A DNA stretch of 54,374 bases from Streptomyces adustus (GCF_009377175.1 NZ_VJZD01000032.1:1-54374); one strand, 5' to 3'. Shown: positions 1-8,351, numbered from the stretch's first letter. The notes: generated by a model not told the origin, from the sequence alone. Made by a program: numbers and translations.

Positions 1-86
1 GGCGGAGGCGCCGCCGTCACCGTCCGGGGGCTGTCCGGATGATGGAATTCCCCGCTCCGCCCCATCGTCCGTGCTGCGATGGCCCC

Positions 87-512
87 ATGATCGATCTACG
101 GATACGGGCCGCGACGCCCGACGACCTGGACACCGTGCTGGCCTTCTGGAAGACGGCCGCCGAGGGCACGAGCATCTCCGACGACCGGGACGGGGTGCAG
201 CGGCTGGTCGCCCGCGACCCGGAGGCGCTGATCCTGGCCGAACGGGACGGCCTGCTGGTCGGCACGGTCATCGCGGGCTTCGACGGCTGGCGCTGCCATC
301 TGTACCGGCTCGCGGTGGATCCGGAGCGTCGACGTCAGGGCATCGGTTCGGCGCTGCTGGCCGCCGCCGAGGAGCGCTTCGCACGGCTCGGCGGCCGGCG
401 TCTCGACGCGATGGTGCTGACCCGCAACGAGACCGCCCACCATGCCTGGCGGGCGGCCGGGTACACGCCCGAGGAACAGTGGCGGCGCTGGGTGAAGCCG
501 CTCGACGACTGA
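87..512 (+). CDS. GNAT family N-acetyltransferase
   Basis: A 141-residue protein that is a single GNAT acetyltransferase domain, expected to move an acetyl group from acetyl-CoA to an unknown amine. The acetyl-CoA-binding motif A is clear: VDPERRRQGIGSALL, with the R-x-x-G-x-G element near residues 81-87. The C-terminal stretch with HHAWRAAGY is the usual GNAT end strand and helix. An in-frame ATG at 39 would add 16 residues of poor composition, so the ATG at 87, directly before the fold begins, is preferred. The Shine-Dalgarno sequence is weak for either start. It appears monocistronic; 163 bases separate it from the next gene. The substrate cannot be told from sequence. Confidence 0.85.
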   Translation: MIDLRIRAATPDDLDTVLAFWKTAAEGTSISDDRDGVQRLVARDPEALILAERDGLLVGTVIAGFDGWRCHLYRLAVDPERRRQGIGSALLAAAEERFARLGGRRLDAMVLTRNETAHHAWRAAGYTPEEQWRRWVKPLDD

Positions 513-675
513 CCGCGTCCCCGCCCAGGGAGGACCCTTTGCCTTTCCTTTACTATTGAGGGCGTTCCCGTTCCTCTACCGAAAGGTGTGAGCGTCCTCC
601 CATGGGCGAGCCTCCCAGTACCCGCCGTCGCGCACATCCCTCCTCCCTGCCGGATCATGGGACGGAGGTGACCCG

Positions 676-2040
676 ATGACCGAAGTGCTCCTCCTGCTGC
701 TGGCGATCCTGCTCTCCGTCGTCTGTGGCGTCTTCGTGGCCGCCGAGTTCTCGCTCACCACGGTCGACCGCAACGAACTGGCGCGCGCCGCGGAGCGCGG
801 CGAGCGCGGCGCCGCGGGCGCCCTGAAAGCCGTACGGAACCTGACCTTCCAGCTGTCCGGGGCCCAGCTCGGCATCACGGTCACCAACCTGGTGGTCGGC
901 ATGCTCGCCGAGCCGTCGATCGCCAAGCTGATCGCGGGCCCGCTGAAGTCCCTCGGCATCCCCGCCGCCACCGCGAGGTCGGCCGCCCTGGTCCTGGGCA
1001 CCGCCCTGTCCACGGTGGTCCTGATGGTCGTCGGCGAGCTGGTCCCCAAGAACTGGGCCATCTCCTCCCCGCTGGCCGTGGCCAAGCGCGTGGGCACCCC
1101 GCAGCGCTGGTTCAGCGCCGCCTTCCGCCCCTTCATCGCCCACCTGAACGACATGGCCAACCGCGTCGTCCGCCGCTTCGGCATCGAACCCGCCGAGGAG
1201 CTTGCCTCCGCCCGCAGTCCGCAGGAACTCGTGGCCCTCGCCCGGCACTCCGCCCGGCAGGGCGCCCTGGAGGCCGATACCGCCGAACTGTTCGTACGCA
1301 CCCTGAACCTGGCCGACCTGACCGCCGAGAACGTGATGACACCGCGCGTGCAGGTCATCGCCCTCGACGCCCAGGCGACCTGCGAGGACGTCGCGAACGC
1401 CACCCGGGCGACGGGCCTGTCCCGCTTCCCGGTGTACCGGGACAGCCTGGACGCGGTGGTCGGCATCGCGCACATCAAGGACGTACTGAAGGTCGCCGCG
1501 GACCACCGGCACCGGACGGCCGTCTCCAGGATCATGCGCGAGCCGCTGCTCGTACCGGAGTCCCTGACCGTGAACCGGCTCCTGGACCGGCTGGGCGGCA
1601 AACGCACCATGGCCGTGGTGATCGACGAATACGGCGGTACGGCGGGCGTCGCGACCCTGGAGGACATCGTCGAGGAGGTCGTCGGCGAGGTCCGTGACGA
1701 ACACGACCCGCACGAGACCCCCGACCTCGCGCCGGCCGGCACCGACGCGGACGGCCGCGCCGTGTACTCGGCGGACGGCGCCGCCCGCACCGACCAGCTC
1801 GCGCGGGTCGGCCTGCGCTCGCCGGAGGGACCGTACGAGACACTGGCCGGTCTCGTCGCGGCGGAACTCGGGCACATTCCGCAGGTCGGCGACCGGGTGG
1901 ACGTCGCCGGCTGGCGCATGGACGTGGTGGACGCCTCCGGGCACAGGGCCGCACGCGTGCTGCTGCACGCCCCCCTCGACGACGCAGCCGACGCCGCCGA
2001 CGCCGCCGCAGCGGCCGACGAGAAGGAGAAGGAGCGATGA
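676..2040 (+). CDS. CNNM/CorC-type membrane protein with CBS pair (hemolysin family)
   Basis: A 454-residue membrane protein of the CNNM/CorC group, historically called hemolysin-like, whose members are linked to Mg2+/Co2+ transport. The N-terminal DUF21/CNNM domain has a first membrane segment at about residues 3-24 and further ones near 110-125, followed by the family motif GELVPKNWA. A CBS pair follows, with VMTPRVQVIALDA near 220 and IMREPLLVPESL near 280 and the conserved DEYGGTAGVATLEDI. A C-terminal CorC_HlyC domain ends in a low-complexity Ala/Asp/Glu tail. The start ATG has a strong GGAGGTGA at 664-671. Its stop overlaps the start of a 24-codon ORF that leads into a second CNNM gene, so the two are probably co-translated. 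Confidence 0.9.
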   Translation: MTEVLLLLLAILLSVVCGVFVAAEFSLTTVDRNELARAAERGERGAAGALKAVRNLTFQLSGAQLGITVTNLVVGMLAEPSIAKLIAGPLKSLGIPAATARSAALVLGTALSTVVLMVVGELVPKNWAISSPLAVAKRVGTPQRWFSAAFRPFIAHLNDMANRVVRRFGIEPAEELASARSPQELVALARHSARQGALEADTAELFVRTLNLADLTAENVMTPRVQVIALDAQATCEDVANATRATGLSRFPVYRDSLDAVVGIAHIKDVLKVAADHRHRTAVSRIMREPLLVPESLTVNRLLDRLGGKRTMAVVIDEYGGTAGVATLEDIVEEVVGEVRDEHDPHETPDLAPAGTDADGRAVYSADGAARTDQLARVGLRSPEGPYETLAGLVAAELGHIPQVGDRVDVAGWRMDVVDASGHRAARVLLHAPLDDAADAADAAAAADEKEKER

Positions 2041-2111
2041 GCGCCGCCGCACCGTCCAAGGGCGACGGACCGATGAGCGCCGCAGCACCGTCGAAGGGAG
2101 CCGACCGATGA
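2037..2111 (+). CDS. 24-codon linker ORF between two CNNM genes
   Basis: A short ORF that starts in the ATGA overlapping the stop of the upstream CNNM gene and ends in a second ATGA that contains the start of the downstream CNNM gene. The product is two near-identical 12-residue copies, MSAAAPSKGDGP then MSAAAPSKGADR, so the segment is itself a tandem duplication of about 36 bases. Each copy carries an AAGGG Shine-Dalgarno-like stretch before the next ATG. The peptide is probably not functional; the ORF may hand ribosomes from one gene to the next. Whether it is translated is inference. Confidence 0.4.
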   Translation: MSAAAPSKGDGPMSAAAPSKGADR

Positions 2112-3121
2112 TCGCGGCACAGCTGCTGATCGGCCTCGCGACCCTCGTCGTGAACGCCTTCTTCGTGGGCGCGGAGTTCGCGCTGATCTCCGTGCGCCGC
2201 AGCCAGATCGAGCCGTACGCCGAACAGGGCGACCGCCGGGCCAGGAACGTGCTGTGGGGTCTGGAGCACGTGTCCGTCCTGATGGCGGCCGCACAGCTCG
2301 GCATCACCCTGTGCACCCTGGTGCTCGGTGTGGTCGCCGAGCCCGCGATCGCCCACCTGCTGGAGCCGGTGTTCCACGCGCTGGGCGTCCCGTCCGGAGC
2401 GGGCCACGCGGTGTCCTTCGTGATCGCCCTGACCCTGGCGACGTATCTGCACATGCTCCTGGGCGAGATGGTGCCCAAGAACATCGCGCTCGCGGAACCG
2501 GTGCGCAGCGCGATGCTGCTCGGCCCCCCGCTGGTGACGCTGTCGCGCGCGCTGCGCCCGGTGATCTTCGCGATCAACGCCTTCGCGAACGGTCTGCTGA
2601 AACTGCTGCGGATCGAGACGAAGGACGAGGTCGCGGCGACGTTCTCGGACGCCGAACTCGCCCAGATCGTGAAGGACGCGGGCGAGGCGGGACTCATCGA
2701 CGTCCGCGCGCAGGAGCGCCTGCACGACGCCCTTGAACTGGGCCGCAGGCCCGTGCGTGATGTCGCCCTGCCGCTGGAGAGCGTCGTCTACGCGCGCGTG
2801 GGTGTCACCCCGGAGGGCCTGGAGCTGCTCGCGGCAGACTCGGGGTTCTCCCGTTTCCCGGTGGCCGACGAGGGTCGCCGGATCGTCGGCTACCTGCATG
2901 TGAAGGACGCGCTGGACGCCGCGCCCCGGGATCTGCCGTTCCGGCTGCGGGACATGCGCCCCATCGCCCGGGTACGGGAGGACACCCCGCTGGACGACGT
3001 GCTCACCGCGATGCGCAGCAGCCGCACCCACCTGGCGGTCGTACTGGGCGACGACGGGCGGCTGGCGGGCCTGGTGACCATGGAGGACGTCCTGCGGGAA
3101 CTGTTCGGCCAGCTGACCTGA
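2108..3121 (+). CDS. CNNM-type membrane protein with CBS pair, no CorC_HlyC domain
   Basis: A 337-residue paralogue of the preceding gene. It has a DUF21/CNNM transmembrane domain (first segment at about residues 3-25, GEMVPKNIALAEPV near 120-133) and a CBS pair (RPVRDVALPLESVVYARV and MRPIARVREDTPL) ending with GLVTMEDVLRELFGQL. It stops right after the CBS pair and lacks the C-terminal CorC_HlyC domain present in its partner, so the two are not redundant copies. The start is the ATG at 2108, inside the ATGA that ends the mini-ORF, with AAGGGAG about 10 bases before it. Tandem short-plus-long CNNM pairs are common in Actinobacteria and may form heteromers. The transported ion is not shown by the sequence. 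Confidence 0.88.
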   Translation: MIAAQLLIGLATLVVNAFFVGAEFALISVRRSQIEPYAEQGDRRARNVLWGLEHVSVLMAAAQLGITLCTLVLGVVAEPAIAHLLEPVFHALGVPSGAGHAVSFVIALTLATYLHMLLGEMVPKNIALAEPVRSAMLLGPPLVTLSRALRPVIFAINAFANGLLKLLRIETKDEVAATFSDAELAQIVKDAGEAGLIDVRAQERLHDALELGRRPVRDVALPLESVVYARVGVTPEGLELLAADSGFSRFPVADEGRRIVGYLHVKDALDAAPRDLPFRLRDMRPIARVREDTPLDDVLTAMRSSRTHLAVVLGDDGRLAGLVTMEDVLRELFGQLT

Positions 3122-3126
3122 GGGGG

Positions 3127-3156
3127 CCCCGCCGCCTCCGTGCGGAGGCGGCGGGG
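3127..3156 (+). terminator. Rho-independent-type hairpin after the CNNM pair
   Basis: A perfect 13-bp stem (CCCCGCCGCCTCC with GGAGGCGGCGGGG) and a 4-base loop, starting five bases after the CNNM stop codon. It is followed by G residues rather than a U run, as is usual for Streptomyces terminators. Confidence 0.8.
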
Positions 3157-3226
3157 GGGGTGTGGAGAGCCTGTGACGAGGCCGACCGACCGGCGGGTAT
3201 GGAACCGGGATACCATCTCTGACGCC

Positions 3227-4015
3227 ATGCAGACGAACCCCACTCCCCTGTACACCAGCCTCGTCGCCGTCGGTGACTCCTTCACCGAGGGCATGTCGGA
3301 CCGCATGTCCGACGGCTCATACCGCGGCTGGGCCGACCTCCTCGCGGCCCGGATGGCCGCCCGGACGCCCGACTTCCGGTACGCCAACCTCGCGGTGCGC
3401 GGCAAGCTGATCGGCCAGATCGTCGACGAGCAGGTGCCGGTCGCCGCCTCGATGGGCGCCGATGTGATCACCCTGGTCGGCGGCCTCAACGACACCCTGC
3501 GCCCCAAGTGCGACATGGGCCGGGTCCAAGGCCTGCTGACCGAGGCCGTCGAGCGGCTCGCCCCGTCGTGCAAGCAGCTCGTGCTGATGCGCAGCCCGGG
3601 ACGGCAGGGGCCGGTCCTGGACCGGTTCCGGCCGCGCATGGAGGAGCTGTTCGAGTGCATCGACGGGCTCGCGGCGAAGCACGGCGCGCTGGTCGTCGAC
3701 CTGTACGGGGCGCCTTCCCTCGGCGACCCGCGACTGTGGGACGTGGACCGGCTGCATCTGACGGCGGAGGGCCACCGCCGGGTCGCGGAGGCGGTCTGGC
3801 AGCGGCTCGGCCACCCGGCCGAGGACGCGGAGTGGCAGACGCCGATGCCGGCCACCGCCCCGCCGGGCTGGATCGACCGGCGCGTGGCGGACGTGCGCTT
3901 CACCCGGGAGTACCTGCTGCCGTGGATAGGCCGCCGCCTGACGGGCCGCTCCTCCGGCGACGGCCTCCCCCCGAAGCGCCCCGACCTGCTGCCCTACGAG
4001 GGCCCGGTCGCGTAG
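3227..4015 (+). CDS. SGNH/GDSL-type hydrolase
   Basis: A 262-residue SGNH-family esterase/lipase. Block I is AVGDSFTEGM with the nucleophile at Ser18. The block III Asn is in GGLNDTL, and the block V Asp/His pair is in DVDRLHLTAEGH. There is no signal peptide, so it should act in the cytoplasm on an unknown ester. The ATG at 3227 starts just before the first strand; an upstream in-frame start at 3140 would lie inside the terminator hairpin and is rejected. A TACCAT box at 3211-3216 lies ten bases upstream and may serve as the -10 of a leaderless or nearly leaderless transcript. Confidence 0.88.
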   Translation: MQTNPTPLYTSLVAVGDSFTEGMSDRMSDGSYRGWADLLAARMAARTPDFRYANLAVRGKLIGQIVDEQVPVAASMGADVITLVGGLNDTLRPKCDMGRVQGLLTEAVERLAPSCKQLVLMRSPGRQGPVLDRFRPRMEELFECIDGLAAKHGALVVDLYGAPSLGDPRLWDVDRLHLTAEGHRRVAEAVWQRLGHPAEDAEWQTPMPATAPPGWIDRRVADVRFTREYLLPWIGRRLTGRSSGDGLPPKRPDLLPYEGPVA

Positions 4016-4089
4016 CGCCTTCCGCCCCCGCACCGCTCTCGTACGTTCCTACGAACATGTCCATGGCGCTGGCCTGCACAAATCGCCAG

Positions 4090-4095
4090 TAGAAT
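4090..4095 (+). promoter_or_regulatory. -10 box of purB (TAGAAT)
   Basis: TAGAAT lies eight bases before the purB GTG, with no good Shine-Dalgarno sequence between them, which suggests a leaderless purB transcript. No convincing -35 was found. Confidence 0.45.
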
Positions 4096-4103
4096 CCGTA
4101 CAC

Positions 4104-5546
4104 GTGACTTCTGCGCCCGCCAAGCCCCGCATCCCGAACGTCCTCGCCGGACGCTACGCCTCCACCGAGCTCGCCACGCTCTGGTCTCCCGAGCAGAAGG
4201 TGAAGCTGGAGCGTCAGCTCTGGCTCGCCGTGCTGCGGGCCCAGAGGGACCTCGGGATCGAGGTGCCGGACGCCGCGATCGCCGACTACGAGCGCGTGCT
4301 CGACACGGTCGACCTCGCCTCGATCGCCGAGCGCGAGAAGGTCACCCGGCATGACGTCAAGGCCCGTATCGAGGAGTTCAACGACCTCGCCGGGCATGAG
4401 CACGTCCACAAGGGCATGACCTCCCGCGACCTCACCGAGAACGTCGAGCAGTTGCAGATCCGGCTCTCGCTGGAGCTGGTGCGCGACCGCACGGTGGCCG
4501 TCCTGGCCCGGCTGGGCCGGCTGGCGGCCGAGTACGGCGAGCTGGTCATGGCCGGGCGCTCGCACAACGTGGCCGCCCAGGCCACCACCCTCGGCAAGCG
4601 CTTCGCGACCGCCGCGGACGAGCTGCTCGTCGCCTACGCCCGGGTCGAGGAGCTGCTCGGCCGCTACCCGCTGCGCGGCATCAAGGGTCCGGTCGGCACG
4701 GCCCAGGACATGCTGGACCTGCTCGGCGGCGACGCGGCGAAGCTCGCCGAACTGGAGGACCGGATCGCCGGGCACCTCGGCTTCTCGCAGGCGTTCACCT
4801 CGGTCGGCCAGGTCTACCCGCGCTCGCTGGACTACGAGGTCGTCACCGCGCTGGTGCAGCTGGCGTCCGCGCCTTCGTCGCTGGCGAAGACGATCCGGCT
4901 GATGGCCGGGCACGAGCTGGTGACCGAGGGCTTCAAGCCGGGGCAGGTCGGCTCGTCGGCGATGCCGCACAAGATGAACACCCGCTCCTGCGAGCGCGTC
5001 AACGGCCTGACCGTGATCCTGCGCGGTTACGCCTCGATGACCGGCGAGCTGGCGGGCGACCAGTGGAACGAGGGCGACGTGTCCTGCTCGGTGGTGCGCC
5101 GGGTCGCGCTGCCGGACGCGTTCTTCGCGCTGGACGGCCTGCTGGAGACGTTCCTGACCGTGCTGGACGAGTTCGGCGCGTTCCCGGCGGTCGTCGCCCG
5201 GGAGCTGGACCGCTACCTGCCGTTCCTCGCCACCACCAAGGTGCTGATGGGTGCCGTGCGCGCGGGCGTGGGCCGCGAGGTCGCGCACGAGGCCATCAAG
5301 GAGAACGCGGTCGCCTCGGCGCTGGCGATGCGTGAGCAGGGTGCCGAGCGCAATGAGCTCCTCGACAAGCTCGCCGCCGACGAGCGCCTGCCGCTCGACC
5401 GCGCGCAGCTCGACGCGCTGATGGCGGACAAGCTGTCCTTCACCGGTGCGGCGGCGGCCCAGGTGGGCGTCGTCGTGGGCCGGGTCGAGGAGATCGTGAA
5501 GCAGCGCCCGGAGGCGGCCGGCTACACCCCCGGAGCGATCCTCTGA
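4104..5546 (+). CDS. purB: Adenylosuccinate lyase
   Basis: A 480-residue adenylosuccinate lyase of the fumarase/aspartase superfamily. It catalyses two steps of purine synthesis: SAICAR to AICAR plus fumarate, and adenylosuccinate to AMP plus fumarate. The superfamily signature GSSAMPHKMN is at residues 283-292, with its catalytic Ser in the flexible loop. HDVKARIEEF and HEHVHKGMTSRDLTEN match the conserved substrate-binding regions. The length is normal for the actinobacterial enzyme. The start is GTG, just ahead of PNVLAGRYAS where the fold begins. No other pur genes are nearby, as is usual for purB. The next gene is attached to its stop codon. Confidence 0.97.
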   Translation: MTSAPAKPRIPNVLAGRYASTELATLWSPEQKVKLERQLWLAVLRAQRDLGIEVPDAAIADYERVLDTVDLASIAEREKVTRHDVKARIEEFNDLAGHEHVHKGMTSRDLTENVEQLQIRLSLELVRDRTVAVLARLGRLAAEYGELVMAGRSHNVAAQATTLGKRFATAADELLVAYARVEELLGRYPLRGIKGPVGTAQDMLDLLGGDAAKLAELEDRIAGHLGFSQAFTSVGQVYPRSLDYEVVTALVQLASAPSSLAKTIRLMAGHELVTEGFKPGQVGSSAMPHKMNTRSCERVNGLTVILRGYASMTGELAGDQWNEGDVSCSVVRRVALPDAFFALDGLLETFLTVLDEFGAFPAVVARELDRYLPFLATTKVLMGAVRAGVGREVAHEAIKENAVASALAMREQGAERNELLDKLAADERLPLDRAQLDALMADKLSFTGAAAAQVGVVVGRVEEIVKQRPEAAGYTPGAIL

Positions 5547-6088
5547 CCCGCTTCACCCAGGCGGAACTGGAGGCCGCCCGCGACCGCGTCGTCCCGGACG
5601 TGGTCGCGGACGGTCTCCGGGTGCTGTTCTGCGGGATCAATCCCGGGCTGATGACCGCGGCCACGGGCCACCACTTCGCCCGCCCCGGCAACCGCTTCTG
5701 GCCGGTGCTGCACCTGTCCGGGTTCACCCCGAGACTCATGAAGCCCGCCGAGCAGGGGGAGCTGCCCGCGTACGGGCTCGGCATCACGAACGTCGTGGCG
5801 CGGGCCACCGCGCGGGCCGACGAGCTGAGCGCCGGGGAGTACCGCGAGGGCGGGACCCTGCTGGCCGCGAAGGTGACGCGGCTGCGGCCGCGTTGGCTGG
5901 CGGTCGTGGGCGTCACGGCGTACCGTGCCGCGTTCGACGAGCGCAAGGCGCAGGTGGGGCCCCAGGAGCGGATGATCGGCGACACGCGTGTGTGGGTGCT
6001 GCCGAATCCCAGCGGGCTGAACGCGCACTGGACGACGGCGACCATGGCGGAGGAGTTCGCGCTGCTGCGTGAGGCCGCACAGGCCTGA
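5543..6088 (+). CDS. mug: G/U mismatch-specific DNA glycosylase (Mug/TDG family)
   Basis: A Mug/TDG-type uracil-DNA glycosylase that removes U or T mispaired with G. Motif I is LFCGINPGL and motif II is VLPNPSGLN; the substrate-recognition stretch GHHFARPGNRFWPVL lies between. The first ATG/GTG/TTG start is a GTG at 5600 (162 residues), but it begins only a few residues before the first strand and has no Shine-Dalgarno sequence. A CTG at 5543 overlaps the purB stop, has CGGAG eight bases upstream, and would add 19 residues (LTRFTQAELEAARDRVVPD) of the kind usually seen at the start of these proteins. I therefore give the CTG start. Translational coupling to purB is likely. Confidence 0.85.
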   Translation: MTRFTQAELEAARDRVVPDVVADGLRVLFCGINPGLMTAATGHHFARPGNRFWPVLHLSGFTPRLMKPAEQGELPAYGLGITNVVARATARADELSAGEYREGGTLLAAKVTRLRPRWLAVVGVTAYRAAFDERKAQVGPQERMIGDTRVWVLPNPSGLNAHWTTATMAEEFALLREAAQA

Positions 6089-6170
6089 CGCGGGTGGCAC
6101 ACCGCCGGGCGCGCCGTCCGGCACACCGGGCGGCACGTTCTGCGCACCCGATGTGGGCCGGGCCCGTCCG

Positions 6171-6614
6171 TCAGGGCGGGTCCACGTCCGTGATCACGGC
6201 GATGAGCTGGAACGGCAGTTCCTTGTCCCACTGGGACACGCCGAGCGCCAGCCAGCGTTCCGTCTCCGGCAGCTGCCACAGATGCAGGTCCGGCACGTGG
6301 TTGCTGAGCAGGGCCCAGGGCTCGGGTATGTCCTCGTCGGCCATGATCCGGTCGAAGAGGCTCACCAGGCTGAATATCTGTGGTGCTCCCCAGCGTGCGG
6401 TCAGCCGCTCCGCCAGGCCGTCCCTGTCGTGTTCGTACTGCGCGGCTGTCTCGTCGCGTTCCGTGCCGTCGTCCTCCCAGAATTCGCCGCTGGTCTGCAA
6501 CACGGCTACGAGGTAGCCGGGGCCGCTCGTGCCGGCGTCCGTCCCGCCGTGCTCCGGGTGGAGGTCCCGGGTGCACAGCAGGTCGATCGTGGTGAGGCAC
6601 CGTGCGATGTCCAT
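6171..6614 (-). CDS. Uncharacterised 147-residue protein with damage-type promoter
   Basis: I do not recognise the family. The product is small, acidic and soluble, with no membrane segment or signal peptide. It contains one Cys pair near the N-terminus (residues 6 and 14) and several Trp residues in the C-terminal half (PEPWALLSN, LHLWQLPETERWLAL). The composition and third-position GC look like a real Streptomyces gene. It is convergent with mug. Its start ATG lies six bases after a sequence resembling the RecA-NDp promoter, which suggests a leaderless, DNA-damage-responsive transcript. Any repair role is inference from promoter and neighbour only. Confidence 0.75.
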   Translation of the reverse strand: MDIARCLTTIDLLCTRDLHPEHGGTDAGTSGPGYLVAVLQTSGEFWEDDGTERDETAAQYEHDRDGLAERLTARWGAPQIFSLVSLFDRIMADEDIPEPWALLSNHVPDLHLWQLPETERWLALGVSQWDKELPFQLIAVITDVDPP

Positions 6615-6620
6615 GGGTCC

Positions 6621-6643
6621 AGTAAAACGGCGACCACTGACAA
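6621..6643 (-). promoter_or_regulatory. RecA-NDp-like promoter of the 147-residue gene
   Basis: Read on the minus strand, TTGTCAGTG is followed by 8 bases, then TTTACT, then 6 bases, then the ATG. The nine-base box is a perfect match to the published RecA-NDp box (TTGTCRGTG-N8-TANNNT). The -10 has T instead of A at its second base. Confidence 0.6.
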
Positions 6644-6671
6644 TTGGCGGGGTATCAGTCCTGTCGCGGGT

Positions 6672-7394
6672 TCAGGCGTCCCTGCGGCACAGCCGCCAGG
6701 CCCCGGCGAGCAGGGCGGCCGCCGCCCACAGGGCGGTCACCGCGAGGCCGGTCCACGGTCCGAGGCTGCCGTCCCAGGCCCGGTGCAGGGCCACCTGGCC
6801 GGCCTTGTCGGGCAGGAAGTCGGCGACACCGCCGGACACGTTCCCGACGACGAAGGAGACGATGAGCAGGAACGGGATCAGAATGCCGAGCGCCGCCACG
6901 CCGCTGCGCAGCAGGGCCGTGAGTCCCGCCGCGAACAACGCCATCAGCGCCAGGTAGACACCACAGCCGACCGCGCCGCGGATCCACTCGGTCCAGCCCG
7001 GCCCGTCGGCCTTCGAGCCCAGGACCGCCCGGCCCACCGAAAGGGACGCGAAGCCGGTGACCAGCCCGACGGCGAACGCCGGCAGTCCGACCGCCGTCGC
7101 CTTGGCCGCGAACCAGTGGCCTCTGCGCGGTACCGCCGACAGCGACAGCCGCAGCGCTCCGCCCCGGAACTCGGCGGCGACGGCCGTGGTACCGAAGGCG
7201 ATCGCCGCGATCTGCCCGAAGACCACACCGAAGAAGACCGTGAACAGGGGATCGAAGTCGGAACCCCCGGGATCGAGTGCGGCGAGCGCGGAGAACACGA
7301 CGGTGGCGAGGACGACCGCGCAGAGACTGCCGACAAGTGACCGCACTGTCCGGATCTTCATCCACTCCGAGCGGAGCGCGGGTGCGAACGACAT
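6672..7394 (-). CDS. ABC-2 type transporter permease
   Basis: A 240-residue ABC-2 membrane protein with about six transmembrane segments: LVGSLCAVVLATVVFSALA near residues 19-37, FFGVVFGQIAAIAFG, LPAFAVGLVTGFASL, GVYLALMALFAAGLTALL, ILIPFLLIVSFVVG and LAVTALWAAAALLAGAW. The N-terminus SEWMKIRTVRS is typical of actinobacterial ABC-2 permeases encoded next to an ATPase. It starts two bases after the ATPase stop, so the two form an operon, probably an exporter under the divergent two-component system. The substrate is unknown; relatives are often linked to antimicrobial peptide or drug resistance. Confidence 0.88.
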   Translation of the reverse strand: MSFAPALRSEWMKIRTVRSLVGSLCAVVLATVVFSALAALDPGGSDFDPLFTVFFGVVFGQIAAIAFGTTAVAAEFRGGALRLSLSAVPRRGHWFAAKATAVGLPAFAVGLVTGFASLSVGRAVLGSKADGPGWTEWIRGAVGCGVYLALMALFAAGLTALLRSGVAALGILIPFLLIVSFVVGNVSGGVADFLPDKAGQVALHRAWDGSLGPWTGLAVTALWAAAALLAGAWRLCRRDA

Positions 7395-7396
7395 GG

Positions 7397-8317
7397 TCAG
7401 ACCTCCTGGGTCGATGTGGTGAACTCGGCTTCGGACGCCGTCAGATCGAGGTAGGCCTGTTCCAGCGTGCCCTCCTCCGCGACCAGTTCGAGGATCGGTA
7501 CCCCGGCGGCGGACAGCAGGCGGCCGATGTCCTCCACGTGCGCGTGCTCCACGCTCCAGCGGCCGTCCGCGTGCTCGACGGCGTCGTGACCGTGCGCGGC
7601 GAGCGCCTTCTCGAGCGCGTCGGTGTCCGAGGTGCGGATGCGCACACGGGGCTGCACGCGCGCGTGGATGAAGTCCCGCACCGGGGTGTCGGCAAGGAGC
7701 CGGCCACGCCCGAGGACGACGAGGTGGTCGGCGAACGAGGCGGTCTCGGTCATGAGATGACTGGAGACGAAGACGGTACGGCCCTGCGCCGCGAGTCGGC
7801 GCAGCAGCCCGCGGATCCAGATGATGCCTTCCGGGTCGAGACCGTTGGACGGCTCGTCCAGCAGGACCACTTCCGGATCGCCGAGCAGTGCGGCGGCGAT
7901 CCCCAGCCGTTGGCGCATGCCCAGTGAGTACGTCTTCACCCGGCGCCGTGCCACCGTCGTGAGACCGGTCTCCTCCAGCATCTCGTCGACCCGGCAGACC
8001 GGGATGCGGTTGCTCGCGGCGAGGGCGCGCAGATGGTCGCGACCGGTGCGGGAGCCGTGCGCGGCCCCGGCGTCGAGCAACGCACCCACCCGGCGCAGGG
8101 GGTCGGTGAGCGTGGCATAGGGGCGGCCCCCGATCGTGGCGGTTCCGGAGGTCGGCCGGTCGAGGCCGAGTGCGAGCCGCATGGTGGTGGACTTGCCCGC
8201 CCCGTTGGGTCCGAGGAAGCCGGTGACCCGGCCGGGCAGCACGCGGAAGGTGAGCCGGTCCACGGCGCGCCGGGCCCCGAACTCCTTGGTGAGGTCCTGT
8301 ACGTCGATGCTGGTCAT
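7397..8317 (-). CDS. ABC transporter ATP-binding protein
   Basis: A 306-residue ABC ATPase of the drug/peptide exporter type. Walker A is GPNGAGKST at residues 36-44. The signature is the variant YSLGMRQRLGIA. Walker B is EVVLLDEPSNGLDPEG, and the H-loop is VSSHLM. A C-terminal extension of about 90 residues (RVRIRTSDTDALEKAL onward) is typical of exporters such as the bacitracin and lantibiotic resistance type. The ATG at 8317 precedes IDVQDLTKEFG at the right distance. The gene diverges from the histidine kinase across a 108-bp spacer rich in inverted repeats, and the permease follows at once. Confidence 0.92.
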   Translation of the reverse strand: MTSIDVQDLTKEFGARRAVDRLTFRVLPGRVTGFLGPNGAGKSTTMRLALGLDRPTSGTATIGGRPYATLTDPLRRVGALLDAGAAHGSRTGRDHLRALAASNRIPVCRVDEMLEETGLTTVARRRVKTYSLGMRQRLGIAAALLGDPEVVLLDEPSNGLDPEGIIWIRGLLRRLAAQGRTVFVSSHLMTETASFADHLVVLGRGRLLADTPVRDFIHARVQPRVRIRTSDTDALEKALAAHGHDAVEHADGRWSVEHAHVEDIGRLLSAAGVPILELVAEEGTLEQAYLDLTASEAEFTTSTQEV

Positions 8318-8351
8318 GGCAGCAGCCTGGCCGTCGCACCGGGGCCGGTGC

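Noticed and set aside
655..2697. Very long minus-strand frames (for example 680 codons) opposite the CNNM genes
   Set aside because: Shadow frames of high-GC genes: Gly/Arg/Ala/His-rich with no domains, and the plus strand holds recognisable proteins.
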